Position numbers and translations under genes: made by a program. Below are positions 34,502 through 44,108 of a DNA stretch of 64,000 nucleotides, piece after piece. Below the pieces are notes generated by a model that was not told the DNA's origin, made no database searches, and was given only the letters and a program-made list of their open reading frames with translations. Position 1 is the first letter of the stretch, and each line of letters begins with the position of its first letter. Origin of the DNA: Sphingomonas sp. LM7 (GTDB taxonomy: Bacteria > Pseudomonadota > Alphaproteobacteria > Sphingomonadales > Sphingomonadaceae); assembly GCF_002002925.1 (NCBI RefSeq), contig NZ_CP019511.1, positions 682,001 to 746,000 on the forward strand. The letters run 5' to 3'.

Positions 34502-36780
34502 ATCCTCACCGGCACCGATTTGGCGGCCGGAACATGGCTCTCCTCGGCATGATGCTCGACCGGCATCAGCACATTCGCCTCGGGATAATAGGCACCGAGG
34601 CATCCGCGCGGGATATCATAGGGCGTGACGATCAGCCCGTCGCGGCGGCGAAGCTTGCCGTCCCCGGCATCGCTCTCCAGCGCGACGATCTGGCCCTCGG
34701 CCAGGCCGGCCTTGGCCATGTCCTCGCGGTTGATGAACAGCACGTCGCGCGTGCCCTTCACGCCGCGGAAACGGTCGTGATAGCCGTAGATCGTCGTGTT
34801 GAACTGGTCGTTCGACCGCAGCGTCATCAGCCGGAAGCGTCCCTCCGCATCGTCGAACCCGGTGGCGCTCAGGCCGGTCGGGGCGAGGAATTCGGCCTTT
34901 TTGCTCGGCGTCTGCCAGATGCGCTCGGCAGCCTTGTTGCCCTTCCAGAAGCCGCCGGGCACGAACAGGCGCTGGTTGAAATCCTTGAAGATCGCCGGAT
35001 AGGTCGCCTCGATCGCGTCGCGGATCCGGCCATAGTCGGCGACCCAGCTGTCCCAGTCGATGCGCGGGTTGGGCGGCAGGATGCGCTTGGCAATCTCCGC
35101 GACGATGCGCGGCTCGGACAGGAGATGCGGACTGGCGGGCGTCGCCTTTCCGCGCGAGCCGTGGATGCAGCTGGTCGAATCCTCTACCGACACTGCCTGC
35201 GGGCCACTTGCCTGCACATCCGCCTCGATCCGGCCGAGGCAGGGGAGGAGATAGGTTACCTTGCCGGCGAACAGATGGTTGCGGTTGAGCTTGGTGGCGA
35301 TCTGGACCGACAAGTCGAGCCGCGGCCAGGCTTCCTCCATCGCTGCGGTCTCGGGCACTGCGCGCAGGAAATTGCCGCCCAGCCCGACGACTGCCTTCAC
35401 CGACCCGTCGATCACCCCGCGGCAGGTCTCGACTGTGTCGAGGCCTTTCTCGGTCGGCGGATCGAAGCCGTACAGCTCCTTGAGCTTGTCTACCGGCACC
35501 AGCTCGGTCTTTTCGGTGATGCCGACGGTGCGCTGGCCCTGCACGTTCGAATGGCCGCGTACCGGCGTAGGGCCCGCACCGGGCTTGCCGATATTGCCGC
35601 GCAGCAGCAGCAGGTTGACCACCATGCGGACATTCTCGACGCCCTTTACATGCTGGGTCAGCCCCATGCCGTAGATGGCGAGTACGGCCTTCGACCTGGC
35701 GTAGACCCGGGCGGCCTCCTCCAGCGCCGACCGCTCCAGCCCGGACTCGTGCTCGATATCGCTCCATGCCGCGGCGCGCGCGGAATCTGCAAAGGCGTCG
35801 AAATCCTTGGTGTGCGCGGCAATGAATTCATGGTCGAGCACGCGCGGATCGCCCACCGCCAGCGCGGCATCGTCCCATTCGATCAGGAACTTGGCGATGC
35901 CCAGGATCGCGGCGATGTCGCCGCCCGCCCTGACCTGATGATATTGCGTCGAGATCTGCGTCTCGCCGCCGGTGACCATCTCGACCGGATTCTGCGGATC
36001 GGTGAAGCGCTCGAGCCCGCGTTCCTTGAGGGGATTGAAGGTGATGATCTCCACGCCGCGCTTCCGCGCACTGCGCAAGTCGTGGAGCATGCGCGGCGCG
36101 TTCGACCCGACATTCTGGCCGAAGAAGAAGATGGCGTCGCATTCCTCGAAGTCCTTGAGCTGCGTCGTCCCCACCGGAACCCCGATCGCCGCCTTGAGCC
36201 CTACCGAAGTCGATTCATGGCACATGTTCGAGCTGTCGGGCAGGTTCTGGTTGCCGAACATCCGCGCCATCAGCCCGTACATGTACGACGCTTCGAGGCT
36301 GGTGCGGCCGGAGGAATAGAAGGCGACAGACCTGGGATCGAGCGGCCGCAGTGCAGCGCCGATTGCGTCGAACGCCTCTTCCCAGGCGCAGGCGACATAT
36401 TTGTCGGTGGCGGCATCGTAGCGAAGCGGATGCGTCAGCCGGCCATGTTGTTCGAGGTCATAGTCCTTCCAGCCCCGAAGCTCGCTCAGCGTGTGCTGCG
36501 CGAAGAATTCCGGGGTGGTGCGCAGCGTGGTCAGCTCCCACGCCGTCGCCTTGGCGCCCTCCTCGCAGAATTCGGCGGGATGGTGGTCGGCCGGCTTGGG
36601 CCATGCGCAACTGACGCACATGAAGCCGTCCGGCTTGTTCTGCCGGCCGAGTTCGAGAAGCGCCTGGGGCGTTACGCGCTCGCGCGGCAGGATTTCGGCG
36701 AGCGAACGCACCGATCCCCAGCCACCGGCAGGACCGGCAAAGGGTTTGATCTCTGGCTTGTCCGAACGCTGTTTCGACAT
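34492..36780 (-). CDS. FdhF/YdeP-family molybdopterin oxidoreductase
   Basis: Bis-MGD enzyme of 762 residues, in the formate-dehydrogenase-like alpha-subunit family that includes E. coli YdeP. Near the N-terminus only CVSC is seen, so the four-cysteine FeS site of true formate dehydrogenases is incomplete. The central NMCHESTSVGLKAAIG aligns in pattern with the U-H-GPSVAGL segment of FdhH, suggesting that Cys replaces selenocysteine as Mo ligand. Cofactor-binding segments include FFGQNVGSNAPR, GMGLTQHVKG, RGHSNVQGQRT and LRSNDQFNTTIYG. ATG 36780 has AGAGGA before it. Coupled with fdhD and mobA. Formate oxidation is possible but not proven; YdeP-like proteins are also linked to acid resistance. 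Confidence 0.88.
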   Translation of the reverse strand: MSKQRSDKPEIKPFAGPAGGWGSVRSLAEILPRERVTPQALLELGRQNKPDGFMCVSCAWPKPADHHPAEFCEEGAKATAWELTTLRTTPEFFAQHTLSELRGWKDYDLEQHGRLTHPLRYDAATDKYVACAWEEAFDAIGAALRPLDPRSVAFYSSGRTSLEASYMYGLMARMFGNQNLPDSSNMCHESTSVGLKAAIGVPVGTTQLKDFEECDAIFFFGQNVGSNAPRMLHDLRSARKRGVEIITFNPLKERGLERFTDPQNPVEMVTGGETQISTQYHQVRAGGDIAAILGIAKFLIEWDDAALAVGDPRVLDHEFIAAHTKDFDAFADSARAAAWSDIEHESGLERSALEEAARVYARSKAVLAIYGMGLTQHVKGVENVRMVVNLLLLRGNIGKPGAGPTPVRGHSNVQGQRTVGITEKTELVPVDKLKELYGFDPPTEKGLDTVETCRGVIDGSVKAVVGLGGNFLRAVPETAAMEEAWPRLDLSVQIATKLNRNHLFAGKVTYLLPCLGRIEADVQASGPQAVSVEDSTSCIHGSRGKATPASPHLLSEPRIVAEIAKRILPPNPRIDWDSWVADYGRIRDAIEATYPAIFKDFNQRLFVPGGFWKGNKAAERIWQTPSKKAEFLAPTGLSATGFDDAEGRFRLMTLRSNDQFNTTIYGYHDRFRGVKGTRDVLFINREDMAKAGLAEGQIVALESDAGDGKLRRRDGLIVTPYDIPRGCLGAYYPEANVLMPVEHHAEESHVPAAKSVPVRICA

Positions 36781-36952
36781 TTGCACATCCTCTTGCCGCA
36801 TCCCCCGGCTGTGCCGAACGGTTCAGCAGGACAATGGATGGCGCGCCGGCAAGTTCAAGCGAAACAGGATGATTCAGTCAGCGGAGCGCTTTCGACTTTT
36901 CCGCGAGCGCGCAGTGCGCTCCGGCTTGAAAGTGAACCTTGGCTCCATGAAT

Positions 36953-36972
36953 CCCCCGCTTACTCGCGGGGC
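36953..36972 (-). terminator. Hairpin after the GH115 gene
   Basis: On the minus strand GCCCCGC and GCGGGGG pair around GAGTAA, beginning five bases after the GH115 stop. The following bases (ATTCATGG) contain no proper T-run, so termination may be partial. It separates the xylan locus from the fdhF operon, which runs in the same direction. Confidence 0.45.
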
Positions 36973-36976
36973 GGCG

Positions 36977-39898
36977 CTATCGCGCGACCGTCTCTGGCGG
37001 GGCCAGATAGGAATGGAGCAGCCCTCCGAAATCGATCACTATCGAGTCCAGCACCACAGCTGGATCCAGCGCGTAGATCCGCAGCCGATGTTCACCTGGA
37101 CGAGCTATCGACCAGTTGGTCGCCGAAGCGATCGCGGCGCGCTGAACGCCATCGTCCCAATCGCGTCCCTGCTCGGCGTCCACCACCTGGATCGGACCGT
37201 CGTCGATCGAAACGCCGTATCGCAGCTTGTGCTCGGGATTGAGTGCGAAGCCGGGCAGCAGCGTGGCCCGAAGTGTGGCTTTGCCAGAGCTGGTCGCGTG
37301 GAACCGGTACTCGGCATAAGGCGCGAGCGCCGGATCGCCGGCGCTTGGAAGCGCGACGTTGCTCTGGAGCGCATGGCCCGAGCGGCCGAGATCGGGCATG
37401 CGCTGCCAGCCCAGCCCCCCAACTGGCTGGATCCTCGTGTAGCGATCAGCGTTGAACGCGACGATGCCATTGTCCTCCACCAGCGCCCCGGCGCGCGCGG
37501 GCAGGTTACGTGCCTCGATGGCTATCCGTCGTCTTACGCCCGCGCCGGATATCTCCACCGCGCCGCTCGCGGTCTCGCCGTTCTTCAACCTTGTCCAGTC
37601 GATCGAAATCCATAGCCGCTGATCGCCTCCCGGCTGCGTTTCGCGGGCGACCTTGATCCACGCAGCCGATGGCGTCGCGGTGACGTCGAGCGCACCCGTG
37701 CCGGTGTTGAAGGCGTCAACGAAATACTTTCTGTCCGTTGCACGTTCGAACATCGGCAGCCGGTCATTCGTGATCCCCGGGTTCTGCCAGCGCCTCGCGC
37801 GCAGGCTTGTATCGGCAGCTTCGACTGCCTTTGCAGGACGCTCGGCCCAAGCATCGATCGACCCTTCCACCGCTACCCCGAGCCCCGGAGCGGACGCGGG
37901 GGTGACGCGGGCGACGGGGGGGGTGTAGAATACCGCCTGGAAGCGTGGCGCGTCATCCATGAAGCCAGCCCATTTTTTTCCGCCGCCGACGGCATTGTAC
38001 GTTGCCGTTGCCTGCTTGATGCGCCTGAACGCATCCGCGGCGGAATCGGCATAGAGATTGGCGCTGGCGCGGCCCTGATGCGCGTAGAGGAAGCTGCGAT
38101 CGGCATCGAGGATCTTGGCGTTCATCAACGCGCTTCCCCGGATAGGATATTGCACCAGGTGATAGAAGCCGTCGCGCTTCTCGGCCGGCAATCGCGCCGC
38201 GATCATTTCGGCTCGCCGATCGAGTTCGCGAAACTCGGCCACGCGTCCGCCCGCCTCGTCGCCATATGCCACCGGCGAGAATTCGGTTGCACGCGGGACC
38301 GTTTCCCCGTCGTTCCAGCCCATATGCTCGGGCTTGCGGGCGTAGTTGAGCCGGTAGAAGTCGCCGAGCAGCGCCGCGATCGCCTCTGCCTGTTCGCCGC
38401 CGAAATTCTCGCCAGCCCAATGCGTGAGCCAACCCCGCTGCCCGAGTTTCGATGTGCCTTCGAAATCATAGGCGAGATCGAGGAAGTAGTTCATTCCTTT
38501 CTCGCCCGGCTTGATGTCGCCGACGTTCACGACCCAGAGGCGCCTGGCATCGGTGGCATAGGCCTTGCCCATTTCTTCGCCGATCAAGGCCGGCGGCGTG
38601 GTGTCCAGCCACAGATAGTCGTTGGGCGTCCCCCAATAGGAGATGTGGTAGTAGACGCCCGCACCGCCGGAGCGCTGCTGCTCGGCCTTGGTCGAAAGCT
38701 GGCGGATATAGCCGAAATTGTCGTCGACCCAGGCGAGGGTGACGTCGTCGGGCACTTTCATGTCCTTGCGATAGACGTCGAGCACTTCCTTGTACGGCAC
38801 GAAGATCTGCGGAACGGTCGCAGGGTCCTTGCCGACGTCGCGGAACAGCGCGCGCTGGTCACTGACCACCTTCTCGAGCAGCTTGACGCCGTCGACGCCC
38901 TTGCCGGCTTCGACGGCGCTGTCGTGAATGCCGCGCATGCCGACCGTGTAGACATTCTCGTACGGGTAATTGATCCGCACGCGATCGCGCCAATAATCGA
39001 GTACCTGCGGTCCATTGGCGTGGTAATTATATTCGCCGCGCTGCTGGAAATTCCACTCCGCGACATTGTTGCGCAGCATCGGTTCGGCATGGCTGGCGCC
39101 CATCACGATCGCGTAGCGATCCGCCAGTTCGGCGTTGCCCTGCACCTGGTTGAAGGCGGAGGTGACCTTGTGCATCGCGGGCCACAGGAAGTTAGCGCGC
39201 AGGCGGAGCAGCAGCTCGAAGACATGCGCATAGGTGGTCGGACCCATATCGCCGGTCGGGTCGATGCGCGCAGCCCAGGGGCGGATCGACCAGTCCTCGT
39301 CGTTGATGAAGATGCCGCGATAGCGGACGGAAGGCGCGCCCTGCACGATCGTCTCGGCTCCCAGGCTAAGCTGGGTTCGACGCGTTGGATTGACGTCGGC
39401 CCACCACACCCAGGGCGAGACCCCGATCCGCTCGGATAGCCGGAAGAGACCGTACGCCGTGCCGCGCCGGTCGGTCCCGGCGATCACCAGCGCGCGCGAC
39501 ACGCCGGGAGCCGGATTCTCTACCAGCGCTATCGTATAGGCTTCGGTCTGGCCGGCAATCTTGTCCACCGTCAGCCGCTTGCTGGCGATCAGTCCGTCGA
39601 TCAGCGGCGAACCGCCGATCGTGCCGGCGAGGATCGCCAGCCGTCCGCTCGGCGCGGCTTCCGAGACCAGTGGCCGTACGCCCGAGACGCGCTCGACATC
39701 GCCGGCAAAGGCGCGAGCGGCGATCCCAACCACCGGCGCGTCGCCCGCGCTCACGAAGATCGTCGGGGCGGCGCCGTCTGCAACTAGGTCGAAGCCCTGC
39801 ATCGAGGCCGGGGCGCGCTGTGCGAGCGCCTGGCCCGGCGTCAGGCCGGGGATGGTCGCCGCGAGACTGAGCGCGACCAGAATTCGGGCGAGAGCCAT
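36977..39898 (-). CDS. GH115 family alpha-glucuronidase
   Basis: Exported glycoside hydrolase of 973 residues, the size usual for GH115. Signal peptide MALARILVALSLAATIPGLT with cleavage near ALAQ. Family-typical blocks: VWWADVNPTRR, RYRGIFINDEDW, LLRLRANFLWPAMH, YAIVMGASHAEPMLRNN, GMRGIHDSAVE, WVDDNFGYIRQLS, GVYYHISYWGTPNDYLWL and RKPEHMGWNDGE. GH115 enzymes remove (4-O-methyl-)glucuronic acid from xylan main chains or ends. AGGAGAACAGG precedes ATG 39898. It lies 44 bases after the GH43-like gene, so the two are probably co-transcribed. It is the main reason to call this a glucuronoxylan locus. Confidence 0.92.
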   Translation of the reverse strand: MALARILVALSLAATIPGLTPGQALAQRAPASMQGFDLVADGAAPTIFVSAGDAPVVGIAARAFAGDVERVSGVRPLVSEAAPSGRLAILAGTIGGSPLIDGLIASKRLTVDKIAGQTEAYTIALVENPAPGVSRALVIAGTDRRGTAYGLFRLSERIGVSPWVWWADVNPTRRTQLSLGAETIVQGAPSVRYRGIFINDEDWSIRPWAARIDPTGDMGPTTYAHVFELLLRLRANFLWPAMHKVTSAFNQVQGNAELADRYAIVMGASHAEPMLRNNVAEWNFQQRGEYNYHANGPQVLDYWRDRVRINYPYENVYTVGMRGIHDSAVEAGKGVDGVKLLEKVVSDQRALFRDVGKDPATVPQIFVPYKEVLDVYRKDMKVPDDVTLAWVDDNFGYIRQLSTKAEQQRSGGAGVYYHISYWGTPNDYLWLDTTPPALIGEEMGKAYATDARRLWVVNVGDIKPGEKGMNYFLDLAYDFEGTSKLGQRGWLTHWAGENFGGEQAEAIAALLGDFYRLNYARKPEHMGWNDGETVPRATEFSPVAYGDEAGGRVAEFRELDRRAEMIAARLPAEKRDGFYHLVQYPIRGSALMNAKILDADRSFLYAHQGRASANLYADSAADAFRRIKQATATYNAVGGGKKWAGFMDDAPRFQAVFYTPPVARVTPASAPGLGVAVEGSIDAWAERPAKAVEAADTSLRARRWQNPGITNDRLPMFERATDRKYFVDAFNTGTGALDVTATPSAAWIKVARETQPGGDQRLWISIDWTRLKNGETASGAVEISGAGVRRRIAIEARNLPARAGALVEDNGIVAFNADRYTRIQPVGGLGWQRMPDLGRSGHALQSNVALPSAGDPALAPYAEYRFHATSSGKATLRATLLPGFALNPEHKLRYGVSIDDGPIQVVDAEQGRDWDDGVQRAAIASATNWSIARPGEHRLRIYALDPAVVLDSIVIDFGGLLHSYLAPPETVAR

Positions 39899-39942
39899 CC
39901 TGTTCTCCTGATTTCATGTTCGTGTTCGCCGGGCGGCGGGGA

Positions 39943-40995
39943 TCACTTCAGATACGGGCCCTGCTTGTTCCAGCCGATCTCAGTGGCCGCGAGCGTCCAG
40001 GTCTTGCCCCGATCGGGGTTGCCCTGGAAAAAGAGGTAGGTGCGCTTGCCGTCCTGGAAGATGCCGGGATGCCCAGATTCAGAGCTGTTCCAGCTGCCCG
40101 GAGGCCCGTTGGTGAGGAACGGCCTGTCCGACAAGCGAGTCCATTTCACGCCGTCGGTGCTCACCGCCACGCCGATCTGCTGCGGCTCGTTGTTATAGCC
40201 GCCGGCGTAGAACATGTAGAGCTTGTCGCCCCGGCGGATGATGCTCGCCGCCTCGATGCAATTGCGCTCCCACGGCAGTTCGGGGGTGAGGATCGCCGCA
40301 TCATTGTTGAGGTTCTTGAAGTCCCCTTTGCCGAAAGCGGAATTGAGCGGTGCCTGCGCGACGCCGATCTTCTGAACCTTCATCTCGGGATCGCGGGTCG
40401 CGTAATAGAGCAGCAGCTTGTCGCCATGGACGAAGACCTCCGCGTCGATCGCGCGGCCGGCGCTCCACGGTGCCTGCGCCGGGTCCGGGTGGAAGACCGG
40501 GTTGCCGGGATCGCGATCGAAGTGGATCCCGTCGGACGATACGGCGTGGTTGATCGCGTCGTTCCGGCCATTGCCATAGGTCTGATAGAACAGATGGACC
40601 TTGCCGCGGATCACGACGGCGCCCGGTGCGGCGATGCCGTTGCGCTCGACCTGCTGCACCGGGAGCACTTCGCCAGCCTTCTTCCAGCTTTTCAGGTCGC
40701 GGCTTTCGGCGATGCCGATCGCCCAGCCCGTGGGAAAGCCGTCGCCTCCCTTGCGGTTGTCCTGCGCGGGCGGGATCGAATAATACATCAGGTAACGGTT
40801 GCCGAAGCGAATGACCGATGGATCCTTGGCATAGGGTCGTCCGATGCGGCTGGTGTCCGAATATTTCGCGATGAGCTTTGCCTCCTGGCCCACGCCGCCA
40901 GCGCGCTGCGACGCGGTGGCGAAGGGGAGGGCGAGGAGCAGCGCGGCCGCGCTGGCCCCAGTCCAGGCGAGGGACCGCTTCACGGATATCGACAT
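39943..40995 (-). CDS. Exported GH43-like beta-propeller glycosidase
   Basis: A 350-residue exported protein (signal KRSLAWTGASAAALLLALPF) with repeated propeller blades: AKDPSVIRFGNRYLMYYSIP, GAVVIRGKVHLFYQTYG, AEVFVHGDKLLLYYATRD, ASIIRRGDKLYMFYAGGYNN and GIFQDGKRTYLFFQGN. Each blade starts with an acidic residue and ends in a Y/F-rich strand, as in five-bladed GH43 and related families (arabinofuranosidases, xylosidases). The AKDP and IDAE motifs may hold the catalytic acids, but the exact family is not certain. ATG 40995 follows GGAGGAAAG. It likely trims side chains of the same polymer as GH115. Confidence 0.75.
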   Translation of the reverse strand: MSISVKRSLAWTGASAAALLLALPFATASQRAGGVGQEAKLIAKYSDTSRIGRPYAKDPSVIRFGNRYLMYYSIPPAQDNRKGGDGFPTGWAIGIAESRDLKSWKKAGEVLPVQQVERNGIAAPGAVVIRGKVHLFYQTYGNGRNDAINHAVSSDGIHFDRDPGNPVFHPDPAQAPWSAGRAIDAEVFVHGDKLLLYYATRDPEMKVQKIGVAQAPLNSAFGKGDFKNLNNDAAILTPELPWERNCIEAASIIRRGDKLYMFYAGGYNNEPQQIGVAVSTDGVKWTRLSDRPFLTNGPPGSWNSSESGHPGIFQDGKRTYLFFQGNPDRGKTWTLAATEIGWNKQGPYLK

Positions 40996-41136
40996 CGACT
41001 TTCCTCCATGGATCTCAGTTGGGCACGATGGGCTCGGCCGTCGCCGGCGCTCGATCAGATCGATCTTGGTCCGCCGAAGGTGCAGGAGTGCCCTGAATTG
41101 GTTTCTCATCGCCGTGCCTTGGTGCCGGATCAGGAG

Positions 41137-41174
41137 AAAAGGGGCAGCGCCGCACGAAGCGGTGCGACGCTGCC
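41137..41174 (-). terminator. Intrinsic terminator between the receptor and GH43-like gene
   Basis: On the minus strand GGCAGCGTCGCAC pairs with GTGCGGCGCTGCC (one mismatch) around CGCTT, followed by CCTTTT. The hairpin starts 34 bases after the receptor stop and has a T-run, a textbook intrinsic terminator. The downstream glycosidase genes therefore probably have their own promoter in the remaining ~140 bases or depend on readthrough. Confidence 0.8.
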
Positions 41175-41207
41175 TTGAGGATGGCGTGGCCAAGGGGGAC
41201 ACGCCGA

Positions 41208-43988
41208 TCAGAAGCGGAAGCGGGCGCCGAGGCGGTATACCGTCTCGAGGTAGCGGACCTGCCACGGGTAGATCGAACCCGCGCGGTTGAACTGCCGGAA
41301 ATTGCGCGCCGGATTGTTGAGCACGTTGGAGGCGTTGAAGGTCAGCGAGAGGTTGCTTGTGGGATTGATCCCGCCCGACAGATCGAGGACGCCGCGGCCG
41401 CGCTCAAAAGTCGGCAACGTCCCGATCGCCGCGTCGATCTGATTGTAGAACCGGAACGACGAGCGATAATTGTACGAAGCGCGCAGCGAGACGGACTTGT
41501 TTTCGTAGAAGACCTGCGCGTTGGCGAGATGCTTCGACACATTGGTGATCGGTTGCCGGCCCGGCAGCGTGGTCTGGACCGACGTCGACAGCACCGACCA
41601 GTGATCGAGATAGGTGTAGTTCGCCAGCACGCCGAAGTCGCGCGTCCACTCCGGCAATCCGTCGAAGTTCAGGAAGGTGCGGAAGCCGGCTTCGACGCCC
41701 CGAATCCGGCCCTGCTCGCCATTGGCGGGCTGGTTGACGTTGACGGTGCCCAGATCGGGATCCTGGTAGGACAAGGTGCGGTTGTTGATGAATCCGACGA
41801 TGTCGCGCTGGAACACCTGCACGGTCGCCGACCCGGAACGCGAGAAATAATATTCCAGCGACGCGTCGTAGTTGGTCGACTTGATCGGCTCGAGATCCGG
41901 GTTGCCCCCGCTGGCCGACGCTACGCAGCCGGTGCCGGTGCAGCCGGCCTGGGGATTGATCGTGATCGTTGGATTCAACTGGCCGAAACTCGGCCGCGTC
42001 CGCGTCTTGGTAAAAGCCAGGCGCGCCTGAAGCTGCGGCGTGAAGCGGATACGCGCGCTCACGCTGGGCAGGAAATCATTATACGCCTTGCTGCGCTCGA
42101 TCGGCGCGACCGAGCGCACCACGATGGTTGCAGGGGGTGCATTCGGGTTGGGCACGGTCCGTGCGATGGTCTGCAGGCCGCTGATATCGGTCTCGGTACG
42201 AACGGCGCGCAGTCCGATCTGGCCATCGATCCGGGTGCCGCCCAGATCCACTTCGTAATGGGTCTGCAGATAGGCGGCATAGGACTTCTCGCCCGAATCA
42301 TAGTTTCGCGTGCGGCCGGGCATGCCGGTGGTGCGAAGCAGGGGATTGTTCGCCATCGCGCGGATATAGTCGGCATAGTGGATGACGCTCTGTCGGGTCG
42401 GGGTGATCCAGGTTCGCGGGTGGGCAGTCGGATCGTTCTTGTAGCTCGGATCGACAGGCACGAGCGCGAGCGGCGCGGCGGTGAGCAACGAGCCCGCGGT
42501 GCCCACATTGATAGTGCCGCTCAGCAAGCTGGTATTCGTCGCGGGATCGGTCGACAGCGCTTCGGAATCGGCGCTGCGATCGTTGAAGCGCACGCCGAAC
42601 TGGAGCTTGTCGAACAGAGCCAGTTCCACCGGCACGTCGGCGTCGAGCTTGGCCTGATAGCTTCGGCCGTGGTTGCGCGAATTCGCCTGCGAAAACCCCG
42701 AATAGCGCCAGTTGGCGGGATCGCCCAGATTGATGTCGGTAACCGTGGCGGTGCCGCCTCCACCGGGCGTGTCGAAGTCGAAAACGCGGGTGCCGGGGGC
42801 AAGCGTGGTCTGCGCCGTCTGGAAGTTGGTCGATGTGAAGACCGAATCCGTGAACGCGAAATCGCCGGTGATGCGTGCGCTGCCCGGCTTCCAGATGAAC
42901 CCGGTTCCAGCCTGATAGGTATCGGTCTGCGAGAATTGCCCTGCCTGATATGCCGATGTAGCGTTGCCGCCCGTCGCGGTCATCCGGCAGACCTGGGTAG
43001 TGCTGCCTTCGCAAAAGCTGACGTTCGACAGCGTTGCGCCGGTTCCGGCCTGAATCTGGAGGCCATAGCCGAACCCGCGACCGCGAAATCCCTGGAACAG
43101 GAAATCGCCGTAGATTTCCAGATCGGAAGACGGGCGCCATTGCACCGCTGCGCCCACCGATGGGCGAAAACGGTTCGACACGTCCGGCTGGATCGTCAGA
43201 AGTGCGGGATATTGCGCGTTCGGGAATGTGTTTGGTGTCACGACGCCGCCCACGGTGATCGTGGCCGGGCGCGTCTGGATCGCGTTGTTGTTGGTGCGGT
43301 GGTCGTCGGTAAACTTGTTATCGGTATAGGAGCCTTCGATCAGGACGCCGATCTCGCCGATACCGGTGTTCCAGCGCTTGCTCACCAGCAGGTTCGCATC
43401 GACGCCGAATCTCTGGGAATTCTGCCAATGGAGCCCGGTGACACCCCCGGCGATGCGGAAATCCTTGAAGTCGAAGGGCTTGCGTGAGCGCACATCGATC
43501 TCGCCGGCGATGCCAGCTTCGATCAGATTGGCCGAGCTCGTCTTGTAGACGTCGAACCGCGAGATCGTGCCCGATGGAAAGTCCTGCAGCGCCACCGAAC
43601 GCCCTTCGGCCGTGAACAATTCGCGACCATTATAGGTGGTGGTCAGATCGGGCAGGCCACGTACGCGGATGGCGGCCGCCTCGCCGGTGACGCGTTCGAC
43701 CGAAACGCCAGTAATGCGCGCCAGCGTTTCGGCGCCGGTGGAATCCGGCAGTTTGCCAATGTCTTCGGCGACTATGGAATCGACGATCTGATCGGAATCC
43801 TTCTTGATCGCCTGCGCGGTCTCGAGGCTCTGGCGGTAACCGGTGACGACGATATCGCCAGAACTCGCTTCCTCCTGCGGGACGCTCTCGGCAGCGCCTG
43901 AACTGTCCTGCGCCGTCGCTGTGCCGGCCGTGGCGATCAGACCCAGCGCCGATGCGCCGCACAAAAGGCTATCGAAGTAACGCGCCAT
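41208..43988 (-). CDS. TonB-dependent receptor, carbohydrate type
   Basis: Outer-membrane active importer of 926 residues. Signal peptide SLLCGASALGLIATAGTATA then QDSS; TonB box region GDIVVTGYRQSLETA; plug domain with DIGKLPDSTGAETLARITGV and RVRGLPDLTTTYNGRE; beta-barrel to the C-terminal aromatic RLGARFRF. The IVVTGxRQSLExA box and plug style are typical of sphingomonad and Caulobacter receptors for plant-derived saccharides. No STN signalling domain. GGGAGGGGA precedes ATG 43988. With the neighbouring hydrolases it probably imports xylan oligosaccharides. Confidence 0.93.
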   Translation of the reverse strand: MARYFDSLLCGASALGLIATAGTATAQDSSGAAESVPQEEASSGDIVVTGYRQSLETAQAIKKDSDQIVDSIVAEDIGKLPDSTGAETLARITGVSVERVTGEAAAIRVRGLPDLTTTYNGRELFTAEGRSVALQDFPSGTISRFDVYKTSSANLIEAGIAGEIDVRSRKPFDFKDFRIAGGVTGLHWQNSQRFGVDANLLVSKRWNTGIGEIGVLIEGSYTDNKFTDDHRTNNNAIQTRPATITVGGVVTPNTFPNAQYPALLTIQPDVSNRFRPSVGAAVQWRPSSDLEIYGDFLFQGFRGRGFGYGLQIQAGTGATLSNVSFCEGSTTQVCRMTATGGNATSAYQAGQFSQTDTYQAGTGFIWKPGSARITGDFAFTDSVFTSTNFQTAQTTLAPGTRVFDFDTPGGGGTATVTDINLGDPANWRYSGFSQANSRNHGRSYQAKLDADVPVELALFDKLQFGVRFNDRSADSEALSTDPATNTSLLSGTINVGTAGSLLTAAPLALVPVDPSYKNDPTAHPRTWITPTRQSVIHYADYIRAMANNPLLRTTGMPGRTRNYDSGEKSYAAYLQTHYEVDLGGTRIDGQIGLRAVRTETDISGLQTIARTVPNPNAPPATIVVRSVAPIERSKAYNDFLPSVSARIRFTPQLQARLAFTKTRTRPSFGQLNPTITINPQAGCTGTGCVASASGGNPDLEPIKSTNYDASLEYYFSRSGSATVQVFQRDIVGFINNRTLSYQDPDLGTVNVNQPANGEQGRIRGVEAGFRTFLNFDGLPEWTRDFGVLANYTYLDHWSVLSTSVQTTLPGRQPITNVSKHLANAQVFYENKSVSLRASYNYRSSFRFYNQIDAAIGTLPTFERGRGVLDLSGGINPTSNLSLTFNASNVLNNPARNFRQFNRAGSIYPWQVRYLETVYRLGARFRF

Positions 43989-44025
43989 ATTTTCCCCTCC
44001 CGATCCTGCCGGTTCGTGCCGGCTT

Positions 44026-44066
44026 CGTAGTGATCTGACCTTGGCTAAATTGGTCAGGCCACTACG
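44026..44066. promoter_or_regulatory. Inverted repeat, operator candidate upstream of the receptor
   Basis: CGTAGTGATCTGACC (44026-44040) and GGTCAGGCCACTACG (44052-44066) are inverted repeats of 15 bases with two mismatches around an 11-base AT-rich spacer. It stands 38 bases upstream of the receptor start and 43 bases after the preceding gene. A spacer of one helical turn favours a dimeric regulator site; it could alternatively be an mRNA hairpin. No regulator gene of matching type is in the window. Confidence 0.6.
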
Positions 44067-44108
44067 TAAGACGCGGGAGGGGGCGAAGGTTGGAAATGTT
44101 TTTTTCGG

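Noticed and set aside
34294..37242. 982-codon open frame on the plus strand opposite the FdhF-like gene and fdhD
   Set aside because: It mirrors well-supported minus-strand genes; the translation is rich in Arg, Ala, Gly and His with no family pattern, as expected for antisense of GC-rich coding DNA.
41175..43487. 770-codon open frame on the plus strand opposite the TonB-dependent receptor
   Set aside because: Antisense shadow; the receptor on the other strand has signal peptide, plug and barrel features.
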